Below, piece by piece: positions 1 through 9,600 of a stretch of 13,120 nucleotides of DNA. A model generated the notes under the pieces. That model ran no database searches, had not been told where the DNA came from, and saw nothing but the letters and a program-made list of their open reading frames with translations. Source of the stretch: Deltaproteobacteria bacterium (lineage in GTDB: Bacteria; Desulfobacterota; Binatia; Binatales; Binataceae); contig DAHZDR010000515.1 of assembly GCA_027403435.1 (NCBI GenBank), forward strand, positions 1 through 13,120, given 5' to 3'. The translations under genes were made by a program, and so were the position numbers. Positions within the stretch are counted from its first letter, which is position 1, and the number at the start of each line of letters is the position of its first letter.

Positions 1-1147
1 CGTCACCGCCGGTCAGCGGCCGAACCCAAGCGTCGGCCTTGGTCCCGCATACGCGGCCACCGCATTTCCTAACTTTGCCCCGTGGGGGCTAGGCGCCGCC
101 GAGGTGAATTTTCCGATAGAGACCGCTGGGAAGCGCGGTTACCGGATTGCCCAGGCCCAGCGTCAGGCCGTGGCGGCGGAGATCGGAGTTGACGAGACCG
201 CGTGGCGGATCCGCGGCGCGATCCGCGACGCGCTGCTGGCGCATCTGGTCGCGCGGCGGGAATTCGCGCTGGCGCGCGCCTACCAGTCGGCGTCCGCACG
301 CGTGGCGCGAGCGCTTCAGGAGCGCGTCGCGGCGGGCGCGGCCGCGGCGCCGGCGCTCAACTTCGCGCTGGCGAATCTCGCCACCGCGCGGTTAAAGACG
401 GCACAGGCGCGCAGCCGCGTGTCCGCGACGCTGAATAGCCTTGCGGCCGCCATCGGCGTTCCAGTTGACGCGCTCCAGGACGTGGGATTTGCCTGGCCGG
501 GGTTTGAGCGTCCGCCCGACGAGGCTGCGCTCACCGCGGCGCGTCTGCGCGAATTGGCTTTGCTCAATCGACTCGATTTGCGGCGGAGGCTGGAACAGTA
601 CGCCGCCGCGGACGAGGCGCTGAAACTCGAAATTGCGCGGCAATATCCGGATATCAACCTCGGCGGCGGTTATTCGTGGGAGGTCAACGAGAATATCTTC
701 GAGCTGATTCCGATCGTTAATTTGCCGGTGATGAACCAGAACCAGGGGCCAATCGCCGAGGCCCGGGCGCGGCGCGCGCAGGTCGCGGCGGAATTCACCG
801 CGCTGCAATACGGCATCATCTCGCAAACGCAAGGCGCGCTCACGCAATATCGCGGCGCGCTGGAGGCGTATGCGGAGGGTTCAAACTCCGCCGCTTTTGC
901 GGAGCAACGCCTGGCCGCGACGCGCCGGGCACGCCAGCTCGGCGACCTCGATAGCCTGACCCTCGCGACCGCCCAGCTCCAGACCATCGTCGCCGAGCAG
1001 TCGCGGTTGGCGGCGCTCGCGAACGCCCAGGCGGCGTTAGGCGCGCTTGAGGACGCGGTGGCGCGGCCGTTGCTGAACGGCGATTTGCAAGCGTTCAAAC
1101 TTCCCGCGTCACTGCCAAACCAGGCGGAAGATCAAACCCGGCAATGA
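1..1147 (+). CDS. TolC/CzcC-family outer membrane efflux protein (5' end outside window)
   Basis: This is the outer-membrane channel of a tripartite efflux system, a trimeric beta-barrel with a periplasmic alpha-helical tunnel. The frame is open to the left edge (first whole codon at position 2), so 381 residues are visible and the signal peptide is missing. A GTG at 104 lies inside the conserved strand and is not the start: the codons before it read as typical family sequence, including GQRPNPSVGLGPAY, just before the hallmark PIETAGKRGYRI. The rest is long Ala/Arg/Gln-rich helices in two repeats. A second strand-forming segment (PDINLGGGYSW, then IVNLPVMNQNQGPIAEARA) matches the internal repeat of the TolC fold. 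The stop overlaps the next start (ATGA), indicating translational coupling with the adaptor. Family assignment is firm; substrate is not visible. Confidence 0.93.
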   Translation, partial: VTAGQRPNPSVGLGPAYAATAFPNFAPWGLGAAEVNFPIETAGKRGYRIAQAQRQAVAAEIGVDETAWRIRGAIRDALLAHLVARREFALARAYQSASARVARALQERVAAGAAAAPALNFALANLATARLKTAQARSRVSATLNSLAAAIGVPVDALQDVGFAWPGFERPPDEAALTAARLRELALLNRLDLRRRLEQYAAADEALKLEIARQYPDINLGGGYSWEVNENIFELIPIVNLPVMNQNQGPIAEARARRAQVAAEFTALQYGIISQTQGALTQYRGALEAYAEGSNSAAFAEQRLAATRRARQLGDLDSLTLATAQLQTIVAEQSRLAALANAQAALGALEDAVARPLLNGDLQAFKLPASLPNQAEDQTRQ

Positions 1148-1173
1148 AGCCTCGATTAATGAAGCGTCGATTA
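1144..1173 (+). repeat. 15-bp tandem direct repeat at the adaptor start codon
   Basis: Positions 1144-1158 and 1159-1173 are the same 15-mer with one mismatch (atgaagcctcgatta, then atgaagcgtcgatta). The repeat encodes MKPRL-MKRRL and offers in-frame ATG codons at 1144, 1159 and 1174. It looks like a small slippage duplication. It lengthens the basic region of the signal segment and leaves the true start ambiguous. Confidence 0.8.
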
Positions 1174-2169
1174 ATGATGGGGATCGTCTTGGCCGTGGTC
1201 GCGGCGCTCACCATAATCACCAGGGCCACGCGCGGCGCGGCCGACGACGATGATGATGAAAAGCCCATAGTCTCGACCGCCGCGCGGGTCTCGCGCGACG
1301 CCGCCGGCCAAGTGGTCATTGCGATTGGCCCGGCCGCGCAGCGGCGGATTGGCCTCGTCGCCCAAACGCTGGAGATCGTCGCGCGGCCAATCCAGGTTGA
1401 AGCGTACGGATTGGTGCTCGATCCGGCGCCGCTCTCCACGCTCAACCGCGACTTAATCAGCGCCCAGGCCGCGCTCGGCGCCTCGGCGGCGCAGTATCGC
1501 CGCTCAAAGCGTCTATACGCCGAGCGCAACAACGTCTCCCTGCGCGCAATGCAGGCCGCCGAGGTCGCCTATATGACCGACAAGGCGCGCCTTGAGGCGC
1601 TGGAGCGGCAACTGCGCGACGCCTGGGGCGGTGAAATCGCGCAAATGGATTTTCGCGCGCGCTCCGACTTCATTGACGCCCTGATCGACCGCCAGACAGC
1701 GCTCGCGCGCGTGAGCGCGCCCGCCGGCGCGGCCTTCGCTGCACTTCCCCGCCAGGCCACGATCGTGGTCTTCGGCCTCGAAAACCATCCGCTCAGCGCG
1801 CGCGCCGTGTATGCCGCGCCGACGATCGACCCGCGGATGCAAGGACCGGGTTTTCTTTTATTGATGAACACGCGGGGGCTTCCGGTCAGGCCCGGCGCCG
1901 CCGTTTCCGCCGCGCTCGCGGCTTCCGGAGGGGTCTCGCAAGGAGTGATCGTGCCACGTTCGGCGGTCGTCAGATATGCCGGCGGCAAGTGGATTTATCA
2001 GGCGCTGGACGGCAGTCGTTTTGTGCGGCGCGAGATCGTTACCGCGCAAGCCACCCGCGCCGGCTATTTCGTCACCCGCAACGTCCGGTCCGGAATGCGC
2101 GTGGTCGTCATGGGCGCGCAGACCTTGTTGTCCGAAGAACTCAAGGCGCAGATTCAGCCCGAGGACTAA
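1144..2169 (+). CDS. RND efflux periplasmic adaptor subunit (membrane fusion protein), lipoyl domain not recognisable
   Basis: This adaptor should link the inner-membrane RND pump to the TolC-type channel. The 341-residue product starts with basic residues and a hydrophobic segment (about residues 11-27), so it is exported or membrane-anchored. A highly acidic patch (five Asp, then Glu-Lys, about 35-41) follows. The helical hairpin is clear (about 105-160: SAQAALGASAAQYRRSKRLY and NNVSLRAMQAAEVAY, ending DAWGGE). A beta-barrel and membrane-proximal part follow (VIVPRSAVV, SGMRVVVMGAQTLLSEELK). The usual biotinyl-lipoyl halves flanking the hairpin, including the G-x-V...G-x-x-V-x-x-G-Q-x-L signature, are not visible; short sequence takes their place. 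The start at 1144 overlaps the upstream stop. ATGs at 1159 and 1174 are alternatives, as the first 30 bases are a 15-bp direct repeat. The role rests on gene order and the hairpin. Confidence 0.85.
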   Translation: MKPRLMKRRLMMGIVLAVVAALTIITRATRGAADDDDDEKPIVSTAARVSRDAAGQVVIAIGPAAQRRIGLVAQTLEIVARPIQVEAYGLVLDPAPLSTLNRDLISAQAALGASAAQYRRSKRLYAERNNVSLRAMQAAEVAYMTDKARLEALERQLRDAWGGEIAQMDFRARSDFIDALIDRQTALARVSAPAGAAFAALPRQATIVVFGLENHPLSARAVYAAPTIDPRMQGPGFLLLMNTRGLPVRPGAAVSAALAASGGVSQGVIVPRSAVVRYAGGKWIYQALDGSRFVRREIVTAQATRAGYFVTRNVRSGMRVVVMGAQTLLSEELKAQIQPED

Positions 2170-2178
2170 AGGCGCGCG

Positions 2179-5100
2179 ATGCTCAAGGCGATAGTCGCAT
2201 TCTCGCTGCGCTTTCGTGGCGTCGTGATCGCGCTGGCCTGCCTCGCTTTCGGCTACGGAATTTATTCGGCGTTCAACGCGCCGCTCGACGTCTTTCCGGA
2301 ATTCGCGCCGCCGCAGGTGATGATTCAAACCGAAGCGCCGGGGCTCGCCTCGGAACAGGTCGAGGCGCTGGTGACGCAGCCGGTCGAAAGCGTCCTGCTG
2401 GGCATGAACGACGTCGCGAGCATTCGCTCGCAATCGATCCAGGGCCTCTCGGCGATCACCGTCGTCTTTCGCGAGAGCACCGACATTTTCCGCGATCGCC
2501 AAATGGTGAACGAGCGGCTGCTCGCGGTCGGCAACGAAATGCCGGCGGGCGTCTCCGCGCCGACGATGGCGCCGCTGACCTCGGCCACCAGCGTGTTTCT
2601 GACGGTGGGGATCGCTTCGCGCAAGCTCCAGCCGATGGATCTGTGGAGCTTCGCGTACTGGTCGATGCGCCCGCGGCTGCTCGCCGCGCCGGGCGTCGCC
2701 AAAGTCGCGATCTACGGCGGCGGCGTGCGCCAGCTCCAGATTCAGGTTCGGCCGCAACGCCTGCTGGCCTATGGGATCAGTCTCAGCCAGGTCCTCGCCG
2801 CGGCGCGCCGCGCCACCGGCGTCATGGGCGCCGGATTTGTCGAAAACGCCAACCAGCGCATCGTCATTCGCACCGAAGGGCAATCGATAACTCCCGAACA
2901 ATTGGGCGCCGCGGTCCTTGCTCCGCTGGAGGGCGCGAGCGTGCGCCTGCGCGACGTCGCCAGGGTCAGGTGGGCGCCGCAGCCGCTTACCGGCGACGCC
3001 GCGATTTTTGACGCGCCGGGCGTGATTCTGGTGCTGTCGAGCCAGTACGGCGCCAACACCCTGGAGGTGACGAGGAACGCCGAGCGCGCCCTGCGCGATC
3101 TCGCGCCCGCGCTCAACGCCGCCGGCGTCACCTTGTTCCCGCGCCTGTTCCGCGCCGCGGACTTCATCAAAACCTCGGTGGCGGGCATCAGGTCGTCGTT
3201 GCTGCTCGGCGGCGCGCTGGTGGCGATCGTCCTCACCCTGTTTCTTTACAACCTGCGCACCGCCTTCATCTCACTCACCGCGATTCCGCTGTCGCTGCTG
3301 ATGGCGACCATCGTCCTGCACTGGATGGGCGCGACGCTCAACACGATTACGCTCGGGGGACTGGCGATCGCGATCGGCGAGGTCGTGGACGACGCCGTCA
3401 TCGACGTCGAAAACGTCTTTCGCCGCCTGCGTGAAAACTGGACCGGCGCCAACCCAAGACCGCGGTTCGACGTGATCCTCGACGCTTCGCTGGAGGTTCG
3501 CGGCGCCGTGGTTTACGCCACCTTCGTGGTCGCGCTCGTGTTTTTCCCGGTGCTGGCCATGACCGGCGTGCAGGGCAAGATTTTCGCCCCGCTCGGCGTC
3601 GCCTATATTCTTGCGATTATGGCGTCTTTGGGCGTCGCCTTGACGCTGACGCCGGCGCTGTGCGCGGCGATGCTGCCAAATTCGACCGCGAACGCCGAAA
3701 CCCGTTTGGCGGGCCGCCTCAAACGGATCCATCGGCGCTGGCTGGAAAAACTGCTCGATCGTCCGCAGCTGCCGATTCTGGTGGTTGGCGCGCTTTGCCT
3801 GGCCGCCGCCGCGACGCTGCCGTTCTTCGAAGGCAGCTTTCTGCCGGAGCTTCAGGAAAACAGCTTCATCATGCACATGGCCGGAATTCCCGGCACCTCA
3901 ATACGGGAGTCGATGCGGATGGGGCGGATGGCCGGCAAGGAGCTGATGCGCGATCCGGACGTCAAAAGCATCGACCAGCGCGCCGGCCGCGCCGTGCTCG
4001 GCGACGACACGCTTGGGCCGCAGGAAAGCGAGTTCGACGTGACGGTCAAGCCGCGCGCGGGCGAGGACCTCGACGACGCGCAGCAAAACATTCGCAATAT
4101 CCTGGCGGAATTTCCCGGCTACGACTTCGGCCTGAATTCGTTCTTCAGCGAGCGTATCGAGGAAACCCTCTCCGGACAGACGGCGGACGTCGTGGTGAGC
4201 ATCTTTGGCGACAATCTTGACAGTCTCGACCAGGCCGGCGACGCCGTCGCGCGCGTCCTGCAAAAAACTCCCGGCGGCGTGGACGTCCATGTGCAGGCGC
4301 CCGGCGGGATGCCGGAGATGCTGGTCCGGTTGCGGCCCCAGCGCCTGATCCAGTTCGGCTTTTCGCCCCTCGACGTGCTGTCGGCGATCAACACCGCCTA
4401 CCAGGGAACCATCGTCGCCCAAACCTACAATGGCGCCCGGATTTTCGGCGTCTCGGTGATCTTCGATCGCGCCGCCCGGCTCGACCCCGAAGCGCTGGGC
4501 GGGATGCTGCTGGAAAACCGCCAGGGCAAACTCATGCCGCTGCGCGAACTCGCGACGATTTCGCTGGTGACTGGCCGGTATTCGATACTCCATGACGGCG
4601 GACGGCGTGAGCAGATCGTGACCTGCAACGTCGCGGGCCGCGCGCTCGATTCGTTCGTCGCGCAGGCGCGGCGAAAAATCGCGGCGATCAAGCTTCCGGC
4701 CGGCTCCTATATTGAATTCAGCGGCGCCGCCGAGGCGCGCGCGAGCGCGATCAGGCAGATCGTGCTCGACTCGATTATCGCCGCCGTTCTGATTCTTATT
4801 CTGCTGTATCTGGCTTTTGGCAACCTAAGGAATCTGTTCCTGGTGTTGCTCAACTTGCCATTTGCTCTGGCCGGCGGAGTCTTCGCGGCGTGGCTTGGCG
4901 GCGGCTATCTTTCGCTCGGATCGATCGTCGGTTTCGTTACGCTTTTTGGCATCACCATGCGCAACTCGATCATGATGATCTCCCATTTCGAGCATCTGGT
5001 TGCGAACGAAGGCGCCGTCTGGAACCGCGAAACGGCCCTGCGCGGCGCTTCCGAACGGCTACTTCCCATCCTGATGACCGCGACCGTGACCGCGCTCGGC

Positions 5101-5259
5101 GTGTTGCCGTTGGCGTTGAGCGGCGACGCGCCCGGCCGCGAGATCGAAGGGCCGATGGCGATCATCATTCTCGGCGGCCTGTTCACTTCGACCGCGCTGA
5201 GCCTGCTGGTGCTGCCGAGCCTCGCGCTGAGCTACGGACGGTTCGGCCTCCGCCAATGA
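2179..5259 (+). CDS. HME-type RND efflux permease (CzcA/CusA family)
   Basis: This is the proton-driven inner-membrane pump of the tripartite exporter. At 1026 residues it has the full length of the HME branch. TM1 (about 14-32) is followed by the signature LDVFPEF (36-42) and the porter domain. The TM4 segment, residues 395-414, reads IGEVVDDAVIDVEN. D404 aligns with the proton-relay Asp405 of E. coli CusA, with a second acid at D405. The second half repeats the fold: FLPELQENSF opens periplasmic loop 2, and the TM10-11 region carries GSIVGFVTLFGITMRNS and PGREIEGPMA. The three substrate-binding Met residues of CusA (573, 623, 672) do not appear conserved by eye alignment, so silver/copper specificity should not be assumed. 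It starts 9 bases after the adaptor stop, with AAAGG at 2168-2172 as ribosome site. The family is certain; the substrate is unknown. Confidence 0.95.
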   Translation: MLKAIVAFSLRFRGVVIALACLAFGYGIYSAFNAPLDVFPEFAPPQVMIQTEAPGLASEQVEALVTQPVESVLLGMNDVASIRSQSIQGLSAITVVFRESTDIFRDRQMVNERLLAVGNEMPAGVSAPTMAPLTSATSVFLTVGIASRKLQPMDLWSFAYWSMRPRLLAAPGVAKVAIYGGGVRQLQIQVRPQRLLAYGISLSQVLAAARRATGVMGAGFVENANQRIVIRTEGQSITPEQLGAAVLAPLEGASVRLRDVARVRWAPQPLTGDAAIFDAPGVILVLSSQYGANTLEVTRNAERALRDLAPALNAAGVTLFPRLFRAADFIKTSVAGIRSSLLLGGALVAIVLTLFLYNLRTAFISLTAIPLSLLMATIVLHWMGATLNTITLGGLAIAIGEVVDDAVIDVENVFRRLRENWTGANPRPRFDVILDASLEVRGAVVYATFVVALVFFPVLAMTGVQGKIFAPLGVAYILAIMASLGVALTLTPALCAAMLPNSTANAETRLAGRLKRIHRRWLEKLLDRPQLPILVVGALCLAAAATLPFFEGSFLPELQENSFIMHMAGIPGTSIRESMRMGRMAGKELMRDPDVKSIDQRAGRAVLGDDTLGPQESEFDVTVKPRAGEDLDDAQQNIRNILAEFPGYDFGLNSFFSERIEETLSGQTADVVVSIFGDNLDSLDQAGDAVARVLQKTPGGVDVHVQAPGGMPEMLVRLRPQRLIQFGFSPLDVLSAINTAYQGTIVAQTYNGARIFGVSVIFDRAARLDPEALGGMLLENRQGKLMPLRELATISLVTGRYSILHDGGRREQIVTCNVAGRALDSFVAQARRKIAAIKLPAGSYIEFSGAAEARASAIRQIVLDSIIAAVLILILLYLAFGNLRNLFLVLLNLPFALAGGVFAAWLGGGYLSLGSIVGFVTLFGITMRNSIMMISHFEHLVANEGAVWNRETALRGASERLLPILMTATVTALGVLPLALSGDAPGREIEGPMAIIILGGLFTSTALSLLVLPSLALSYGRFGLRQ

Positions 5260-5268
5260 CGTTGCGCC

Positions 5269-6627
5269 ATGACCAGCCTCCTGCGCGAGCTACTGAGCCA
5301 TTCTAAATTCTGGACGCTGATCCCGATCTTCCTGATCGTCGCGTTGGAGTCTTCCGCGTTCCTTGGCCTGTTGTTCCCCGGCGAAGCGGTCGCATTGGCG
5401 GCCGGCGCGCTCGTCAGCGCGGGAGCGTTTCCTTTCTGGTGGGCGCTCGGCGCCGTTGCCGGCGGCGCGGCGCTCGGCGATGTCGGCGGCTACGCGCTCG
5501 GACGCTGGAAAGGCGAGGCCCTCCTGGCGCGCTGGGCTTTCGCGCGCCGCCACTATGAGCGGCATCGCCGCCAACTCGAGTCTTATTTCGCGCGCTGGGG
5601 CGCCGCCACCGTCCTGGTCGGCCGCTTCCTCGCGATTGGCCGCGCGTTCGCCCCTTTCACCGCCGGTTTATGTGAAATGTCCGCCCGGCGATTTTTGCCG
5701 ATGGCGGTGATCGCGGGCGCGTTCTGGGGCGCCGCGGTCGTGGGATTGGGCTACCTGGTGGGCGCGCAATGGCGATCCATGGGAACCTGGTTGAGCTCGC
5801 TCGGCGCCGGCATTTTTATCCTGTTCGCGTTCACTGCCGGCGCCGTCATCCTGTGGCGCTGGATGGTCCGCAGGCAGGACCAACTCAAAGACGCCTGGCG
5901 GCGGCATATTGCCGAGCGCTTTGGCCTTGAACTCGAACCGCTGATCGTCTTTATTCGCGCACGGTTTTCTCCGACCGGCTACCTTGGCCTCCACCTGACG
6001 GTCGGACTCATTGCGCTGGGCGCGCTGGCCTGGCTTTTCGGCGGTGTGGTTCAGGATATTTTCGCCCAGGACCCTCTGGTCCGGGTCGATCGGATGGTGG
6101 CGTTGTTGGTCGCCCGGCATCATACGCCGGCGCTGGATTCAGCGCTGGCCGCGCCGATTTTTCTGGGCGGCGCATGGCCGCTGGCGGCCGTTGTGGCCCT
6201 TACCGCGGCCGTCCTTGCTTATGCCGGCGAAAAGGCGCTGGCGCTGGCGGCGCTGCCGATCATGGGCAGCGCCTATGGTCTCGGCCGCGCACTGCGCGAA
6301 TTCTTCACGCTGGTCGCTCCCGCGGCGCCGGCTTCCGAACTCGTCCACGGGTTTCACGGTTTTCCCAGCGTTGCGATGGTCACGGCGACCGCGGCGTACG
6401 GATTTGCCGGCTACGCCGTGGCGATACATGGCCGGCGCTGGCGATGGCAAACCCTCGGCGCGGTCGCGGCGCTTTATCTCGTGCTGCTGATCGGACTCGG
6501 AGAACTCTACCAGGGCCGGCTCCTGAGCGCTCTGATCGGCGGGTTCGCGGCTGGTGGTTGCTGGTTGGCGATCTGTTTGACCGGGCTGCTCACCTGGTTG
6601 AAGCTGCGCGCCGCAACTTCACGATGA
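5269..6627 (+). CDS. DedA-family membrane protein fused to a degenerate PAP2-like domain
   Basis: This 452-residue multispanning inner-membrane protein has two parts. The N-terminal half (about 1-200) is a DedA/SNARE-associated domain: E27...FLGLLFPGE39, GDVGGYALGRWKG (70-82), then R119 and R125 with the six-residue spacing of the essential arginines in E. coli YqjA. DedA proteins are linked to undecaprenyl-phosphate or lipid translocation and to membrane homeostasis. The C-terminal half (about 240-445) follows the PAP2 phosphatase fold, as in DedA-PAP2 fusions, but the signature is broken. The K-x6-RP motif is R343...A350-P351. PSGH is PSVA (366-369). SR-x5-H-x3-D becomes G411-E412...L418...L422. 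Phosphatase activity is therefore unlikely, and a structural or lipid-binding role is possible. The gene starts 9 bases after the RND stop with a weak ribosome site, suggesting the same transcript. The frame is intact, so it is not an obvious pseudogene. Confidence 0.9.
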   Translation: MTSLLRELLSHSKFWTLIPIFLIVALESSAFLGLLFPGEAVALAAGALVSAGAFPFWWALGAVAGGAALGDVGGYALGRWKGEALLARWAFARRHYERHRRQLESYFARWGAATVLVGRFLAIGRAFAPFTAGLCEMSARRFLPMAVIAGAFWGAAVVGLGYLVGAQWRSMGTWLSSLGAGIFILFAFTAGAVILWRWMVRRQDQLKDAWRRHIAERFGLELEPLIVFIRARFSPTGYLGLHLTVGLIALGALAWLFGGVVQDIFAQDPLVRVDRMVALLVARHHTPALDSALAAPIFLGGAWPLAAVVALTAAVLAYAGEKALALAALPIMGSAYGLGRALREFFTLVAPAAPASELVHGFHGFPSVAMVTATAAYGFAGYAVAIHGRRWRWQTLGAVAALYLVLLIGLGELYQGRLLSALIGGFAAGGCWLAICLTGLLTWLKLRAATSR

Positions 6628-6657
6628 CCGCGGTCGGCCAAGGGAAGTCGCCAATCG

Positions 6658-9600
6658 TTACCAGGTGTCGATGTTGGGGCGTTTCTTGCCTTCGCGCGGC
6701 GCCGGCTCCGGCGCCGACCGCAGCATCGCCATAATCCACTTGCGCGAATCGGCCGGATCGATCACGTCGTCGATTTCGAAGGCGGAGGAGATATTGACCG
6801 CCTTGCCGTGCTGATACATCCGCGCGACCATCTCGTCGAATAATTGCTTGCGCTTGTCCGGATCGGTTTCCGCCGCCAGATCGTTACGATAGCCGAGCTT
6901 GACCGCGCCCTCGAGGCCCATCCCGCCGAATTCCCCGGTCGGCCAGGCGACGGTGAACGTCGGCGCCTTGAAGCTGCCGGCGGCCATCGCCTGCGCGCCC
7001 AAGCCGTAGCCTTTGCGCAGAATAATCGTGCAGTTCGGCACGGTCAGGTTCGCGCCCGTGACGAACATCCGCGCCGCGTGGCGCACCAGCGCGGTCTTTT
7101 CGCCTTCGGGACCGACCATGATGCCGGGGGTGTCGCACAGTGAGATCAGTGGGAGGTCATGCGCGTCGCATAGCTGCATGAAGCGCGCGGCCTTGTCGGC
7201 GCCGGGCGAATCGATGGCGCCGGCCAGATGGGTGGGGTTGTTGGCGATGATGCCGACCGGGCGGCCTTCGATCCGCGCCAGCGCCGTGACCATGCCGAGG
7301 CCGAAGTTGCGGCGGATTTCGAGCACCGAGCCGGTATCGGCGAGAGTTTCGATCACCGCGCGAACGTCGTAGATACGCAGGCGGTTTTCCGGGATCAGGC
7401 CGCGCAGCAGACGCTGGTCGGCCGCTTCCCAGCGTTCGACGCGGCCCTGAAAATACGCCAGATAGCGGCGGGCGACGCCCCCCGCCTCGGCCTCGTCGGC
7501 GACGGCGATATCGACCACGCCGTTGGGAACCTGCACTTCCATTGGGCCGACTTCCTCGGGCCGGAAGATGCCGAGGCCGCCGCCTTCGATCATCGCCGGA
7601 CCGCCCATCCCGATATTCGAGCCGCGCGTCGCGATCACGACGTCGCAGCATCCGAGCAACGCCGCGTTGCCGGCGAAGCATCGGCCCGACGTGATGCCGA
7701 CCAGGGGAACGAGGCCGCTCAGGCGGCCGAACAGATTGAACGCCGGGCAATCGAGGCCGGTGGGGCTGACGCCGTCGGTATCGCCGGGACGGCCGCCGCC
7801 GCCTTCGGCGAAAATCACGATCGGCAGGCGCAGCTTGGCCGCCAGCTCGAACATCCGGTCCTTCTTGCGATGGTTTTGGGTGCCCTGGGTGCCGGCCAGC
7901 ACGGTGTAGTCGTAGGACATCGCGATGCATTGCGCGGCGCGCTCGCCGAACAGATCGCCGTTGACGCGGCCGATGCCGACGACCATGCCGTCGGCGGGAG
8001 TGCGATGGATTAAATCGTCGAGCGAACGGCGGCGGCGCTGCGCGGCGACCACCAGCGGTCCGTATTCGACGAAGCTGCCGGGATCGCAAAGATCGTCGAT
8101 ATTTTCGCGCGCGGTGCGCTGGCCGGTTTTGCGCCGGCGCGCGACCGCGTCGGGCCGGTTGGCGTCAAAGCCGATTTCGTGGCGCTCGTAAACTTCAGCC
8201 AGGTCCGGGCGGATATAGTCGAGATCGACGACTTCCCGCTCGGCGACTTCGGCGGTCTGGACCTCGGATGGTTCGATAAAAGCGAGCGTGGCGCCCTCGA
8301 AAACCACGTCGCCGACGGCGACCACGAGGCGGCTCACGACGCCGCTCGCCGGAGCCTTGATTACGTGCTCCATCTTCATCGCTTCCATCACCAGCAACTG
8401 GCCGCCGCGATGGACCAGATCGCCCGCGGCGACGTCGATCGCGGCAATGGCGCCCTGGATGAGCGCGGCGACGGTAATCGAGCCGTCGGGCGCGGTGATT
8501 TCGGGGCCGTTGGGGCTTGGCGCGGGCGCGTCCGGGACGAGCGCGGCTGGCGCGGGATCGGCGGATTTGCCGTGATGGAGCACGGCGAGCGGATCGCGGG
8601 AATCGATTTTGGCGCCCGCGCGCGTCGGCGCCGGCGTTGTGGCGGAACGCGCCGCGGCCGCCGGCGTTGCGAAAAACAGCGGGCGATGAACGGCGCCGGC
8701 CGCCGCCGCCAGATCGCCGATATGGTCCTCGATAAAGCGCGTGTAAAGCCGGTTCGCGGCGAATTCGGGATGGTCCAGCAGGGCGCGCAGGAAGCCGAGA
8801 TTGGTCGCGACGCCTTCGATCCGGAATTCGGCGAGCGCGCGGCGCGCCTTGCGCACCACGTCGGTAAATTGCGCCGACGGCGAATAGGCGATTAGTTTGG
8901 CGAGCAGCGAATCGAAGCGCGGGCTGGCGGCGTAGCCCGCGTAAGCGAACGAATCGACGCGCAGTCCCGGTCCCGAAGGCGGCTCGAACGCCGTCAGCGC
9001 GCCGCCGGCGGGTTTGACGGCGCCGTCGGGCTGCATCGATTCCATGTTCACGCGCAACTGGATCGCGAAGCCGCGCGGCTTGGGGATATCGGCTTGCAGC
9101 AGGCCGAGATCGGCGAGCGAGCGGCCGCCGGCGAGCTCCAGTTGGGTCTTGACCAGATCGACGCCGGTGACTTCCTCGGTCACGGTATGCTCGACCTGCA
9201 AACGGGGATTCGCCTCGATAAAGAAGAAGGCGGCGTCGGCGCCGCGATCGTCGGCGTCCACGAGAAATTCGAAGGTGCCGAGATTGTCGAAGCGGACTTC
9301 TTCGGCAAGCCGGATCGCCGCCGCCGTAAGGCGGCCGCGCAGGCCGGGATGCAGTCCGGGACTGGGCGCAATTTCAATAATTTTCTGGTTGCGCCGCTGC
9401 ATCGTGCATTCGCGCTCCCAGAGATGGCTCACGCCGCCGTCGCGATCGCCGAGCACCTGTACTTCGAGATGGCGGGCGCGCGGAATCAGCCGCTCGACGT
9501 AAACCTCCGGATTGCCGAAGGCGGCGCGCGCCTCGGACTGGCAGCGGGCGTACGCTTCGTCGAGATCGGCGAGCCGATTGACCGCGCGCATCCCGCGGCC

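Noticed and set aside
104..106. GTG as the true start of the TolC-like gene
   Set aside because: The codons upstream to position 2 encode conserved TolC-family sequence in the same frame, so the gene begins outside the window.
1259..1264. Acidic Asp run in the adaptor as a metal-binding or protease site
   Set aside because: A short Asp-rich patch after a signal segment is not diagnostic, and I see no spacing of ligands that would support a specific site.
1858..3011. Overlapping frames of about 340 codons on both strands across the adaptor and RND genes (1858-2901 - and 1989-3011 +)
   Set aside because: They overlap well-supported adaptor and RND coding sequence and give Arg/His/Asp-rich products without domains.
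6628..6657. Terminator between the DedA and carboxylase genes
   Set aside because: The 30-base convergent gap shows no stable inverted repeat or T-run.
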